Positions 56,813 through 64,000 of a DNA stretch of 64,000 bases are shown in pieces. Position 1 is the stretch's first letter. Each line of letters starts with the position of its first letter. Below the pieces are notes generated by a model. It was not told where the DNA came from. It was given only the letters and a program-made list of their open reading frames with translations, and ran no database searches. The stretch spans positions 1-64,000 of the forward strand of contig CAVUYQ010000013.1 of NCBI GenBank assembly GCA_963745765.1, given 5' to 3'. This stretch comes from Ww85 sp963745765 (GTDB lineage Bacteria; Desulfobacterota; Desulfobulbia; Desulfobulbales; Desulfocapsaceae). The position numbers were made by a program, and so were the translations under genes.

Positions 56813-58177
56813 TTATCCTCGCTGGTCTCGATGATTTGATCCCGTTGGATCACACGCATCCCACATGATACGCGGATCGAAAACAAGTGCGGCAATCATT
56901 GTTGATACGACGACTAAACAAAAGAACGTTGCTGCCGGTGCCGTGTGAATTGATGTCAGGAAACCGAAGTTCACCAGGACGGTAAGCAGGGAGACGACAA
57001 AGATGTCAAGCATTGACCAGCGTCCGATGAACTGGATGAAGCGAAACATGGTGGCCTTTTGTTTTAAGAAACGATTTCTGCCGGACTTGATGGTCTGCAA
57101 AATAATGAGCATACCGACAATTTTGAATAACGGTATCAGGATACTGGCGGACAGGATAATCAGGCCGATACCGTAGGAACCTTCTTTAAAGAAATAAATG
57201 ATGCCGTCAAGGATTGTCGAACGGTCAGGTACACCGAGAAAATCAACCCGCATTATGGGTAGGATGTTGGCCGGGAAAAAAAGTATCAGCGAGGTCAGCA
57301 CAAGGGCCCAGGTCTTGCCGATGCTGCCAACTGACCGTTGATGAACCGTTACATGGCAGCGTGGACAGTCAGTGGACACTTCAGGCGGATTCCCGGACTT
57401 TTGAACAAGCAGTCCGCAGTCATGGCACTGCATGAGCCCTGCCTGAGCGGCAGTCAGCCGTTGCCCCTGGTTTTCCTGTAATTGCTGTTTGATCGGCTCA
57501 AATTGTTGGTTTTGCAGCTCGGATGTCTCTGGGTCCATTGCCTGCCAGAACTGTTTATCATCGAGGCAGACCATTGTTGCTATGCTCAGCAGGACGAGAG
57601 CGATAAAACAGAAAAATCCGGTGTCATAGGAGATGCTTGCCAGATCACGTGTCTTGATCAGGGTAACCAGGATGCCAAGCAGGTACACCTCGAGCATGCC
57701 CCATTCCTCAAGATGCTTGAGAAGCTTGAAAGCCTGTTTTAACCAGGCTGGTCGTTTGTTCAGTTTTAGACACAGGGAGATGGAAAAAGGCAGAAAGAGT
57801 TTGAGAAAAGGGAAAATGATTGCGGTAAAGAGTACAATAGCCGCCACCAGGTAATAGCCGTTGTGATAAAAATTGATAAAACTGTCAATGACATTGCCGT
57901 TCTGGTTGAGGCCGAGGGATGACAGAGTCATCAACGGGAGAAATAGTGCCGGAAGGTAGAGAAGGAGTCCGGTTAAACTGAGAATCAGCACACGGGTGAT
58001 ACTATTGCCGCAAGCCTTGCTGATCGTGGCTCCGCATCGGCTGCAGGCAAGATAATGGCCATCCGGAAAGGAGGGGATCATGAGCAGCATGTCGCAATCG
58101 GGGCAGGCACTGATGGCAAGTGTTCCCTCAATTTCTTCCGGAGTGGTCGGCAGGGTGATTTTATCGTGAGAAAGCAT
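56813..58177 (-). CDS. letA: PqiA/LetA-type membrane protein
   Basis: The 454-residue protein is built of two similar halves, each starting with a zinc-ribbon-like pair of Cys motifs (SACPDCDMLLMIPSFPDGHY, then CSRCG; CHDCGLLVQ, then CPRCH) followed by four membrane segments. FLPLMTLSSLGLNQNG and ILPIMRVDFLGVP are the PqiA-family segments. With the seven-MCE partner downstream it forms a LetA/LetB-type system for phospholipid movement between membranes. The genes are adjacent, with only one base between the stop and the partner's ATG. Confidence 0.9.
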   Translation of the reverse strand: MLSHDKITLPTTPEEIEGTLAISACPDCDMLLMIPSFPDGHYLACSRCGATISKACGNSITRVLILSLTGLLLYLPALFLPLMTLSSLGLNQNGNVIDSFINFYHNGYYLVAAIVLFTAIIFPFLKLFLPFSISLCLKLNKRPAWLKQAFKLLKHLEEWGMLEVYLLGILVTLIKTRDLASISYDTGFFCFIALVLLSIATMVCLDDKQFWQAMDPETSELQNQQFEPIKQQLQENQGQRLTAAQAGLMQCHDCGLLVQKSGNPPEVSTDCPRCHVTVHQRSVGSIGKTWALVLTSLILFFPANILPIMRVDFLGVPDRSTILDGIIYFFKEGSYGIGLIILSASILIPLFKIVGMLIILQTIKSGRNRFLKQKATMFRFIQFIGRWSMLDIFVVSLLTVLVNFGFLTSIHTAPAATFFCLVVVSTMIAALVFDPRIMWDACDPTGSNHRDQRG

Positions 58178-58557
58178 TATTTACAAATTGTCATGATAGC
58201 GGTTTACCCTCTTTGATCGAATCAGACTATAGTGTCGGAATGAAGGAGCACGTTATTATTCCATGATACCAATAGTGTATCATACCTCAACTTTTATCAA
58301 TACTGTATATTTACTTAACGAACGGCCACCTGTTTTTAAAGATCCGATTTGCCGGCTCATGGAGAATAAGCCTCTTCAACAAAGGTATGTTTTTTCAAGG
58401 TTCTCTTTTGCTTGATTAACCTTGCCCGTAACAGATAATAAGGCAAGAAACAAAAAATACGCGCGTAAATTTTTGCACCCGACGTTTTTCGCGGATTGGG
58501 AATTCAAGGAAAAGTATCATCAGACAGCCTCAGGTAGTGAGAGCATGACGTTAGATA
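58178..58557. other. Intergenic region with no recognised gene
   Basis: This is the divergent spacer between letA (- strand) and prmA (+ strand). Apart from the repeats listed next, no frame, RNA or motif was supportable. Confidence 0.5.
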
Positions 58558-58699
58558 GTGTCTGTCCATAAATGAGATTTTTTGTTCTAAAATCGAGGCG
58601 CTCGATAAATTTAACCACAGGCATATAGACGATATTCCGCGGATTAAATTTTGAGAGCAACGAAGAGTTAGGGTAAAATGGCCATTTATGGACAGACAC
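58558..58699. repeat. MITE-like inverted-repeat element, subtype 2 (copy 2)
   Basis: The 142-bp element has perfect 17-bp inverted ends (GTGTCTGTCCATAAATG and its complement CATTTATGGACAGACAC). It is flanked on both sides by TAGATA, a perfect 6-bp target duplication (58552-58557 and 58700-58705). The interior is nearly identical to 52979-53119. Confidence 0.88.
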
Positions 58700-58881
58700 T
58701 AGATACTTAGATAGGCTGGCTTCTGCAGATGGCTGCGGAAAAAGGCCGGGCAGCGCTAAGCTTTGGCAGCTGATCGTTTTGATCGATTCCGGTGGAAAGG
58801 GAATTCGGGAGGATTACGGACCTTCTGTTTTTTTCACCATCGACAACTACTCAGAAATCAAGAAATAGATTAAAGATTATG

Positions 58882-59023
58882 GGTACCTTGCAAAATCAGG
58901 ATTTTGGTTCAAAATCAAGGCGGGTGTGAAAATTTTACCGCAGGTATATAGTTAATATTCCGAGGATAAAATTTTCGCGCGCAACAAAGAGCTTGGGCCA
59001 AAAGACAATTTTTCAAGGTAGCC
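58882..59023. repeat. MITE-like inverted-repeat element, subtype 1 (copy C)
   Basis: The 142-bp element has left end GGGTACCTTGCAAAATC and right end TTTTTCAAGGTAGCC. It is flanked by TTAT on both sides. Its core (CCGCAGGTATATAGTTAATA, then TTCCGAGGATAAAATTTTC) matches copies A and B and, less closely, subtype 2. Confidence 0.8.
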
Positions 59024-59182
59024 TTATGGCATATAGAGATCTTAATGACCGGGATTAAAAACAACAGTTGCGGCGCAGTGGTCGTTTTACCTGAATGGTA
59101 TGGCTAAAATTGCTTTCAATGCGTTATTGGCCATTGAAACCGGCAGACCAGGACAGAGAGGCAATAGGATGGAGAAGACTTC

Positions 59183-60115
59183 GTGAAGCAGGGGAAAACG
59201 GTAAAACAGGCAGAGAACGCCGAACAGATTATCAAGGTGAGTATTGAGGCTGATGTACAACTGGCCGACTGCCTGAGTGATCATCTCATTGGCATGTATG
59301 ATGCAGCCGTCGAGTTTACGGTAGACCAGCCGGGAACCAACACGGTTGTTCATGGGTTTTTGAAGATGACAGCATATTCGGATGAAAAACGTCTTCTCAT
59401 TGAACAACAGATTGGTGATTATGCTCTTGAAATGGCAGATATATTCCAATTGTCTCCGCCGCATATCCAGACGGAAATTATTGCCGATCAGGACTGGTCT
59501 GAAAAATGGAAAGCGTATTTTAAACCGTTTGAAATTATTCCGGAGCTGATAATCGCGCCAAGCTGGGAACCATTTGATCCACCTGCCGGAGCGGAGGTCA
59601 TTACAATGGATCCGGGCATGGCCTTTGGTACGGGGCATCATGCGACCACGAGACTGTGCCTTAAGCTGCTTCAGTTCGCCGTTCGAAGAAAAGCCGGTTG
59701 CCGTGTGCTTGATGTGGGAACCGGAACCGGTATTCTCGGCATGGCGGCCGTTCTTTTCGGTGCTGGCAGCGTTCTCGGCGTTGATAATGACCGGGATGCG
59801 GTTTCAGCAGCCCGGGAAAATGTCAGGAAAAATCACCTTGATGATCGGATGAGTGTTTCCGGAAGGGGACTTGAGGAAATTGACGGGAGCTACCATCTCG
59901 TCGTCGCCAACATTGTTCACGACGTACTGGCGGAATTGGCTGATGATCTTTCCCGGTTGACGATACCCGGTGGTACCTTGATCCTTTCGGGGTTGATTCA
60001 TGGGGAGCAGACGGAAAGCATGACCCGTTGCTTTCTGGCACGAGGATTTACCCTGATGGAAGCGGCGACAGACAGCGAATGGGGAGCACTGAAGCTTGAG
60101 AAGAAGAAGGGGTAA
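59183..60115 (+). CDS. prmA: Ribosomal protein L11 methyltransferase
   Basis: The 310-residue protein starts at a GTG with GGAGAAG upstream. The N-terminal L11-binding region is followed by DWSEKWKAYFKPFEI, MDPGMAFGTGHHATTRLCLK (a PrmA signature), SAM motif I VLDVGTGTGILGMAA and the motif LVVANIVHDVLAEL. It trimethylates ribosomal protein L11. The rsmE gene follows 95 bp downstream, a common pairing. Confidence 0.93.
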   Translation: MKQGKTVKQAENAEQIIKVSIEADVQLADCLSDHLIGMYDAAVEFTVDQPGTNTVVHGFLKMTAYSDEKRLLIEQQIGDYALEMADIFQLSPPHIQTEIIADQDWSEKWKAYFKPFEIIPELIIAPSWEPFDPPAGAEVITMDPGMAFGTGHHATTRLCLKLLQFAVRRKAGCRVLDVGTGTGILGMAAVLFGAGSVLGVDNDRDAVSAARENVRKNHLDDRMSVSGRGLEEIDGSYHLVVANIVHDVLAELADDLSRLTIPGGTLILSGLIHGEQTESMTRCFLARGFTLMEAATDSEWGALKLEKKKG

Positions 60116-60210
60116 GCATGTTAAGGAAGAGTGGTTAAGCTACTCATCTGAGGTTTTTAAAAAAAGGTATCTTGAATAATCAGAATGAAAAGTGTGGTAG
60201 AGAAGCAGCC

Positions 60211-60948
60211 ATGAGAAGGTTCTTTGTCCGACCGATTTCATCAGATGAGCCGGTTGTTGCCCTTGGGCGGGAAGAGTCCCACCACCTTACCCGGGTACTT
60301 CGCCTGAATGTTGCTGACGAAGTTGAGTTACTGGATGGGGCCGGTAATCTCTATTGCGGCAGGATCCAGTCGCTTGGCGAGGTCGTCCTGGTGGGCGACC
60401 TCAAGAGACAGGCGGCAGCCGGCGAAGATGCTGCTCCTCTCTGGGTGTGCCAGGGTGATCTCAAGGGGAAAAAAATGGATTTTGTCGTGCAGAAATGCAC
60501 GGAACTTGGTGTCAGCCGGATACTCCCTTTTAGCAGCAGCCGCAGCCAGGGTCGGCTTGAGCCCGGGCGCAGTGAGCGCAGACGCAAGCGTTGGGAGATG
60601 ATCGTCAAATCAGCCTGTAAGCAGAGCGGCCGTTTGACGATCATGGCATGTGAAGCAGAGTCTGCTCTGCCGGAACTCCTTACCGGACTCGTGCTGCCGG
60701 ATCAGGCCGTGAAAATTCTCTTCTGGGAAGAAGAACAGGTCCTTCATCTTGGTGACTTCAACTGGCAGAAGGAGGAAAAACCGTTTTGTCTGATGTTCGG
60801 TCCGGAGGGCGGATTTTCCGGTGCCGAAGTGGAAATGGCCCGGAATAACGGCTGGCTGATCGTCAGTCTTGGCAAACAGATTCTTCGAGCTGAAACGGCA
60901 ACCATTGCTGCGGTTGCGATAGTACAGCATCTGCGGGGAGTCATGTAG
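60211..60948 (+). CDS. rsmE: 16S rRNA m3U1498 methyltransferase
   Basis: The ATG at 60211 gives MRRFFVRPISSDEPV, the usual start; the frame is open from 60172. The 245-residue protein has the RsmE landmarks: REESHHLTRVLRLNVADEV, a conserved KGKKMDFVVQKCTELGVSRI, the SPOUT-knot stretch MFGPEGGFSGAEVEMA and LGKQILRAETATIAAV. It methylates U1498 of 16S rRNA. Confidence 0.94.
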   Translation: MRRFFVRPISSDEPVVALGREESHHLTRVLRLNVADEVELLDGAGNLYCGRIQSLGEVVLVGDLKRQAAAGEDAAPLWVCQGDLKGKKMDFVVQKCTELGVSRILPFSSSRSQGRLEPGRSERRRKRWEMIVKSACKQSGRLTIMACEAESALPELLTGLVLPDQAVKILFWEEEQVLHLGDFNWQKEEKPFCLMFGPEGGFSGAEVEMARNNGWLIVSLGKQILRAETATIAAVAIVQHLRGVM

Positions 60949-61033
60949 CTTTTTTTCAGCAGCGCAGTCTTCGGTTTAATTCAATTCCAGGGTGATCAAA
61001 CCTGCCCGGCGTTTGTCGGTCGATAAATTGATA

Positions 61034-61606
61034 ATGGAGATAAAGGTGGATCGAAAGGTGGAGGATGGTATAGAGCGGATATTGGTTCCCGAGGATGAGG
61101 TCCGGGCGGTGGTCAAGCGGCTTGGTCATGAAATTACGAACTATTATGCGCAGCAGGAAGATCTGAATTTGATCGTAATCGGCCTGCTGCGTGGTTCCTT
61201 TGTCTTTATGGCTGACTTGGTTCGCCAGATCAAACTGCCGCTTGTCGTGGATTTCATGACGGTGTCAAGTTACGGTGATGGGACCGTCAGTACCGGTGAT
61301 GTGAAGGTGGTAATGGATCTTGATGAATCGGCTGAAGGTAGGGATATTCTTATGATTGAGGATATTATTGATACCGGCAATACCTTCAATAAGGTTATCG
61401 CTCTGATCAAACACCGGAAACCGCGCTCCCTGAAGATCTGTACCTTTCTGAGTAAGCCGTCGCGAAGGATTGTTGATGTGCCGATAGATTTTTGCGGAAT
61501 AGAGATCCCGGATGAATTTGTCTGTGGCTATGGACTTGATTTTTCACAGAAATACCGGAATCTACCCTACGTTGGAGTGCTTGGAAAAGGCGGAATAGCG
61601 GAGTAA
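61034..61606 (+). CDS. hpt: Hypoxanthine phosphoribosyltransferase
   Basis: From the ATG at 61034 (MEIKVDRKVEDGIERILVPE) it has 190 residues. A GTG start at 60992 would add 14 residues and is less typical. IVIGLLRGSFVFMADLVRQI, the flexible loop region SSYGDGTVSTGDV, and the PRPP motif DILMIEDIIDTGNT are clear, and the C-terminus has FVCGYGLDFSQKYRNLPYVG. It salvages hypoxanthine and guanine. Confidence 0.94.
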   Translation: MEIKVDRKVEDGIERILVPEDEVRAVVKRLGHEITNYYAQQEDLNLIVIGLLRGSFVFMADLVRQIKLPLVVDFMTVSSYGDGTVSTGDVKVVMDLDESAEGRDILMIEDIIDTGNTFNKVIALIKHRKPRSLKICTFLSKPSRRIVDVPIDFCGIEIPDEFVCGYGLDFSQKYRNLPYVGVLGKGGIAE

Positions 61607-61612
61607 ACCGCT

Positions 61613-61993
61613 CTACTTACGGCCTTTAACGTTCTCCGCGCCGGCCAGGGCCATCAGGATCCAGCCGATTATAAAGAGCATGCCGCCGATGGGGGTGACA
61701 AAGCCGATATCAAGTGTCAGAAATGCCATAATATAAAGGCTTCCCGAGAACAGAATGATTCCGGCTAGAAAGCACCAGCCGGCGAGAACCATCCGGGGCT
61801 GGAACGTGCGTTTGTTTAACAGTGCCAGAGCGGTCAGGATAAGCGCAAGGGCATGGTACATCTGATAGCGGGAGGCTTTTTCAACCCACAATGACTGTAC
61901 TTCGTCAAACATATCCGCGTGTGCGCCATAGGCACCCATGGCTACAGAAAGACCGGCCAGCAGTGCGCCGGCCAGAAAAAACAGGCGGGCCAT
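61613..61993 (-). CDS. DUF423 family membrane protein (YgdD-like)
   Basis: The 126-residue protein has four membrane segments. The N-terminal MGAYGAHA motif after the first segment, the following KASRYQMYHALALI, and the C-terminal FVTPIGGMLFIIGWILMALA are typical of DUF423. GGAGG lies just before the ATG. Function unknown. It converges with hpt. Confidence 0.9.
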   Translation of the reverse strand: MARLFFLAGALLAGLSVAMGAYGAHADMFDEVQSLWVEKASRYQMYHALALILTALALLNKRTFQPRMVLAGWCFLAGIILFSGSLYIMAFLTLDIGFVTPIGGMLFIIGWILMALAGAENVKGRK

Positions 61994-62079
61994 AAAAAAT
62001 ATCCTCCATCAGGGGGTTCACTGGTAAGATGCGATGAACCTCTTGTTATGTCAATATAATTATTTAACGGACAACTATT

Positions 62080-62610
62080 ATGATGACCTATAAGGATGTA
62101 TCACCAACGCTGGGCGAAGGTGTGTTTGTCGCCGCCGGTGCCCACGTTATCGGGGCTCTCAGTGTAGGCAAGGACAGTTCAATTTTTTACAATTCAGTCG
62201 TCAGGGCTGATGTCAATACGATTTCCATTGGTGAGGGAACTAATATCCAGGATAATTGTACCCTGCATGTGACCACTGAACACCGCCTTGAAGTCGGCAA
62301 CGGGGTTACCGCGGGACACAATGTCATCCTGCATGGTTGCACCATTGAAGATAATGTACTGGTCGGCATGGGCGCAATTGTGCTCGATGGTGCCCTGGTA
62401 GCACGAGACTGCATTGTTGCGGCAGGAAGCCTTGTCCCTCCGGGCAGGAAGTACCCGGCCGGCTCAATGATCATGGGCAGCCCTGCCGTCGTTAAACGGC
62501 CGTTGACCGACCAGGAAATTCTCGGTATAGGCGTGACGGCCAGACATTACATCACGGTGAAGAACAATCACCTGGTTGAGCAGCAGAAAATCAGGGATAA
62601 CGAGAAATGA
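62080..62610 (+). CDS. Gamma-class carbonic anhydrase family protein
   Basis: The 176-residue left-handed beta-helix has hexapeptide repeats throughout (VIGALSVGKDSSIFYNSVVR, GEGTNIQDNCTLHV). Metal-binding His residues are visible in TLHVTTEHRL, TAGHNVILHGC. RADVN matches the family motif, and the YrdA-like end VVKRPLTDQEILGI is present. The catalytic proton-shuttle loop of archaeal Cam is absent, as in most YrdA-type members. Confidence 0.9.
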   Translation: MMTYKDVSPTLGEGVFVAAGAHVIGALSVGKDSSIFYNSVVRADVNTISIGEGTNIQDNCTLHVTTEHRLEVGNGVTAGHNVILHGCTIEDNVLVGMGAIVLDGALVARDCIVAAGSLVPPGRKYPAGSMIMGSPAVVKRPLTDQEILGIGVTARHYITVKNNHLVEQQKIRDNEK

Positions 62611-62630
62611 AGGTTGTTTCCCCCCGATAA

Positions 62631-62670
62631 AGGAACTTCCACGACCCAGTCGAAGTTTTTACAACGCCAT
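62631..62670 (-). repeat. Short dispersed repeat, second copy
   Basis: This is the reverse-complement counterpart of 28896-28940, with the shared stretch GTAAAAACTTCG and GTCGTGGAA. It lies between the gamma-carbonic anhydrase and TRAP permease genes. Confidence 0.5.
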
Positions 62671-62682
62671 TTAGCCTGACGT

Positions 62683-63933
62683 TCACGAGTCGATGAGTGC
62701 CAGACTCAGCCATGGAAAATAGGTGATCAGAGCCAGTGTTATCAGCAGAAGCCCGAGGAAGGGCAGGGTTGCCAGGTATAATTCGACAATAGGCCGTTTG
62801 AAACGGTAGGAGGCCAGGAATAGATTCAGGCCGACCGGCGGGGTGCAATAGCCGATCTGCAGGTTGGTAAGAAAGATGATGCCGAGGTGGACCGGATGAA
62901 CGTCATAAGCGGCCGCGATGGGAAGGATGAGAGGGACCACCAGTACCAGTGCGGAAAAGATATCGAGGATCGACCCGACAATAAGCAGAAACACGTTGAG
63001 CAGGAGCAGGAAGGTATACTTGCTGTCGATATATCTGCTGATGAATTCAAACAGCCGGTTTGGTACTTCCTGGTCAATCAGGAAATTAGTTGAGGCCATC
63101 GAGGCGGCAAGAATTACCAGGATACCGCCGAACAGCATCATTGAGCGACCCATAATTTTTGGCATCGCCGACAGTTTTATATCCCGATAGATAAACACTT
63201 CGACAACCAGGACATAGAGCGCCGTTACGGCGGCCGCCTCTCCTGCAACAAGAAAACCGCCGTAAATGCCAATGATGATAATAAACGGCAGGGGAAGCTC
63301 CCAGAGTGTTTCTCGCAACACACGACCGGTTTCGCTGAGCGGGATTTTCTTGTTTTCGCTCAGCGCGGCGCCCGATCTGACAGCGTAGACTGACAGCAGA
63401 AAGAGCATAAGAATACCGGGTATGATCCCGGCCAGAAACAGGTGGTCGATTCGTGTTTGCGACACAACGCCGTAAAGAATAAGCGGCAGGCTTGGCGGGA
63501 ACAGCAGTCCAAGACTTCCCGACGAAGTGATGAGCCCCAGAGAAAACCTGTCCGTGTAGCCATCCTTGAGCAGTGCCGGCAAAAGCAAGCCGCCGAGGGC
63601 GAAAATGGTCACCCCTGAGGCACCGGTGAAAGCGGTGAAGACGGCGCAGACCAGAAGGGAAATGACGGCCAGTCCGCCTGGCAGCCAGCCGAGCAGCAGC
63701 CGGGAGAGTTTCAGGATTCTGCCGGGAGCCCCGCTCTCTGAAAGCATGGTTCCGGCGAAGATAAAAAGCGGCAGAGAAATCAGCAGCGGTGTGTCGCCAA
63801 GCCTGGTCATTTCAATGATCACCACCGATGGATCTATCTCGACGGAGTGAAATGAAATGAGCGCGAGTGCAGAGATAACAATGAAAAGCGGTGTACCAAT
63901 GAGTGCAAAAAGGATGGTAACAAGCTTTATCAT
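62683..63933 (-). CDS. dctM: TRAP transporter large permease (DctM)
   Basis: The 416-residue protein has 11-12 membrane segments. DctM landmarks are LLISLPLFIFAGTMLSESGA, FTAFTGASGVTIFALGGLLL, GLITSSGSLGLLFPPSLPLI and TNLQIGYCTPPVGLNLFLAS. With the small DctQ subunit and a periplasmic DctP it imports organic acids using the ion gradient. Its ATG overlaps the stop of the dctQ gene (ATGA). Confidence 0.95.
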   Translation of the reverse strand: MIKLVTILFALIGTPLFIVISALALISFHSVEIDPSVVIIEMTRLGDTPLLISLPLFIFAGTMLSESGAPGRILKLSRLLLGWLPGGLAVISLLVCAVFTAFTGASGVTIFALGGLLLPALLKDGYTDRFSLGLITSSGSLGLLFPPSLPLILYGVVSQTRIDHLFLAGIIPGILMLFLLSVYAVRSGAALSENKKIPLSETGRVLRETLWELPLPFIIIIGIYGGFLVAGEAAAVTALYVLVVEVFIYRDIKLSAMPKIMGRSMMLFGGILVILAASMASTNFLIDQEVPNRLFEFISRYIDSKYTFLLLLNVFLLIVGSILDIFSALVLVVPLILPIAAAYDVHPVHLGIIFLTNLQIGYCTPPVGLNLFLASYRFKRPIVELYLATLPFLGLLLITLALITYFPWLSLALIDS

Positions 63934-64000
63934 TTTGCTGTAATCTTTGAATCAGGGGAGAAAAGGCGAATAAGTGCCAGCAGGGTGGCCACGCCAAAAT
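63930..64000 (-). CDS. dctQ: TRAP transporter small permease (DctQ), 3' end only
   Basis: On the - strand the frame FGVATLLALIRLFSPDSKIT, AK ends in a TGA that overlaps the dctM start codon. The hydrophobic stretch and the overlap with dctM fit the last segment of DctQ. The rest lies outside the window. Confidence 0.7.
   Translation of the reverse strand, partial: FGVATLLALIRLFSPDSKITAK

Noticed and set aside
1..64000. CRISPR arrays, phage genes or toxin-antitoxin pairs
   Set aside because: No regularly spaced short repeats, Cas genes, phage structural genes or typical toxin/antitoxin pairs were seen. The dispersed repeats are transposon-like.

Overview
The window looks like a contig from a sulfate-reducing Desulfobacterota bacterium, most likely a Desulfobulbales relative. 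This is an inference from protein content: a decayed 5' end of a QmoC-like gene (a sulfate-respiration subunit), an acyl-CoA dehydrogenase with a rubredoxin-like tail, a LetA/LetB-like pair, RdgC-like genes and a TRAP transporter. No rRNA is present, so the placement is not proven. GC content is visibly higher in 1-16.4 kb, lower in about 16.5-34 kb, and intermediate afterwards.

Region 1 (1-16.4 kb) is a secondary-lipid or polyketide cluster. On the + strand it has a GNAT-like protein, a PfaD-like flavin (NPD) domain, KS, AT, two tandem ACPs, KR, a double-hotdog DH, a phosphopantetheinyl transferase and an ABC-2 exporter pair. Convergent to it, on the - strand, are a FAAL-ACP-alpha-oxoamine synthase fusion of 1171 residues and a radical SAM/SPASM protein. 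The + strand synthase is cut by more than 20 frameshifts, yet its catalytic motifs survive in successive frames. This points to sequencing indels or very recent inactivation.

Region 2 (16.5-26 kb) holds an IS3 remnant and an AT-rich cell-surface polysaccharide locus: an OafA-like acyltransferase with an SGNH tail, a glycosyltransferase, two methyltransferases and a Wzt/Wzm-type exporter. Region 3 (26-34.9 kb) is sparse. It has a secreted beta-propeller-like protein and GDSL hydrolase pair, a membrane-anchored coiled-coil protein, a frameshifted hybrid sensor kinase, an IS21 (istB) remnant and a frameshifted acyl-CoA dehydrogenase.

Region 4 (35-38.5 kb) is a nitric-oxide module: a TGAC-N4-GTCA palindrome upstream of a broken quinol NO reductase, then a cupin, a ferredoxin and a qmoC remnant. 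Region 5 (38.5-64 kb) is conserved housekeeping: tRNA-Glu and tRNA-Lys, an RdgC-like pair, gatB, radC, hemW, radA (apparently with an ATT start), lon, a DegP protease, class II DAHP synthase, letA/letB, prmA, rsmE, hpt, a gamma-carbonic anhydrase and TRAP permease genes.

A family of about 140-bp inverted-repeat elements (MITE-like) is scattered through 25.9-59 kb. Several subtypes share a core but have different termini, and one copy has a perfect 6-bp target duplication. No CRISPR array was seen.
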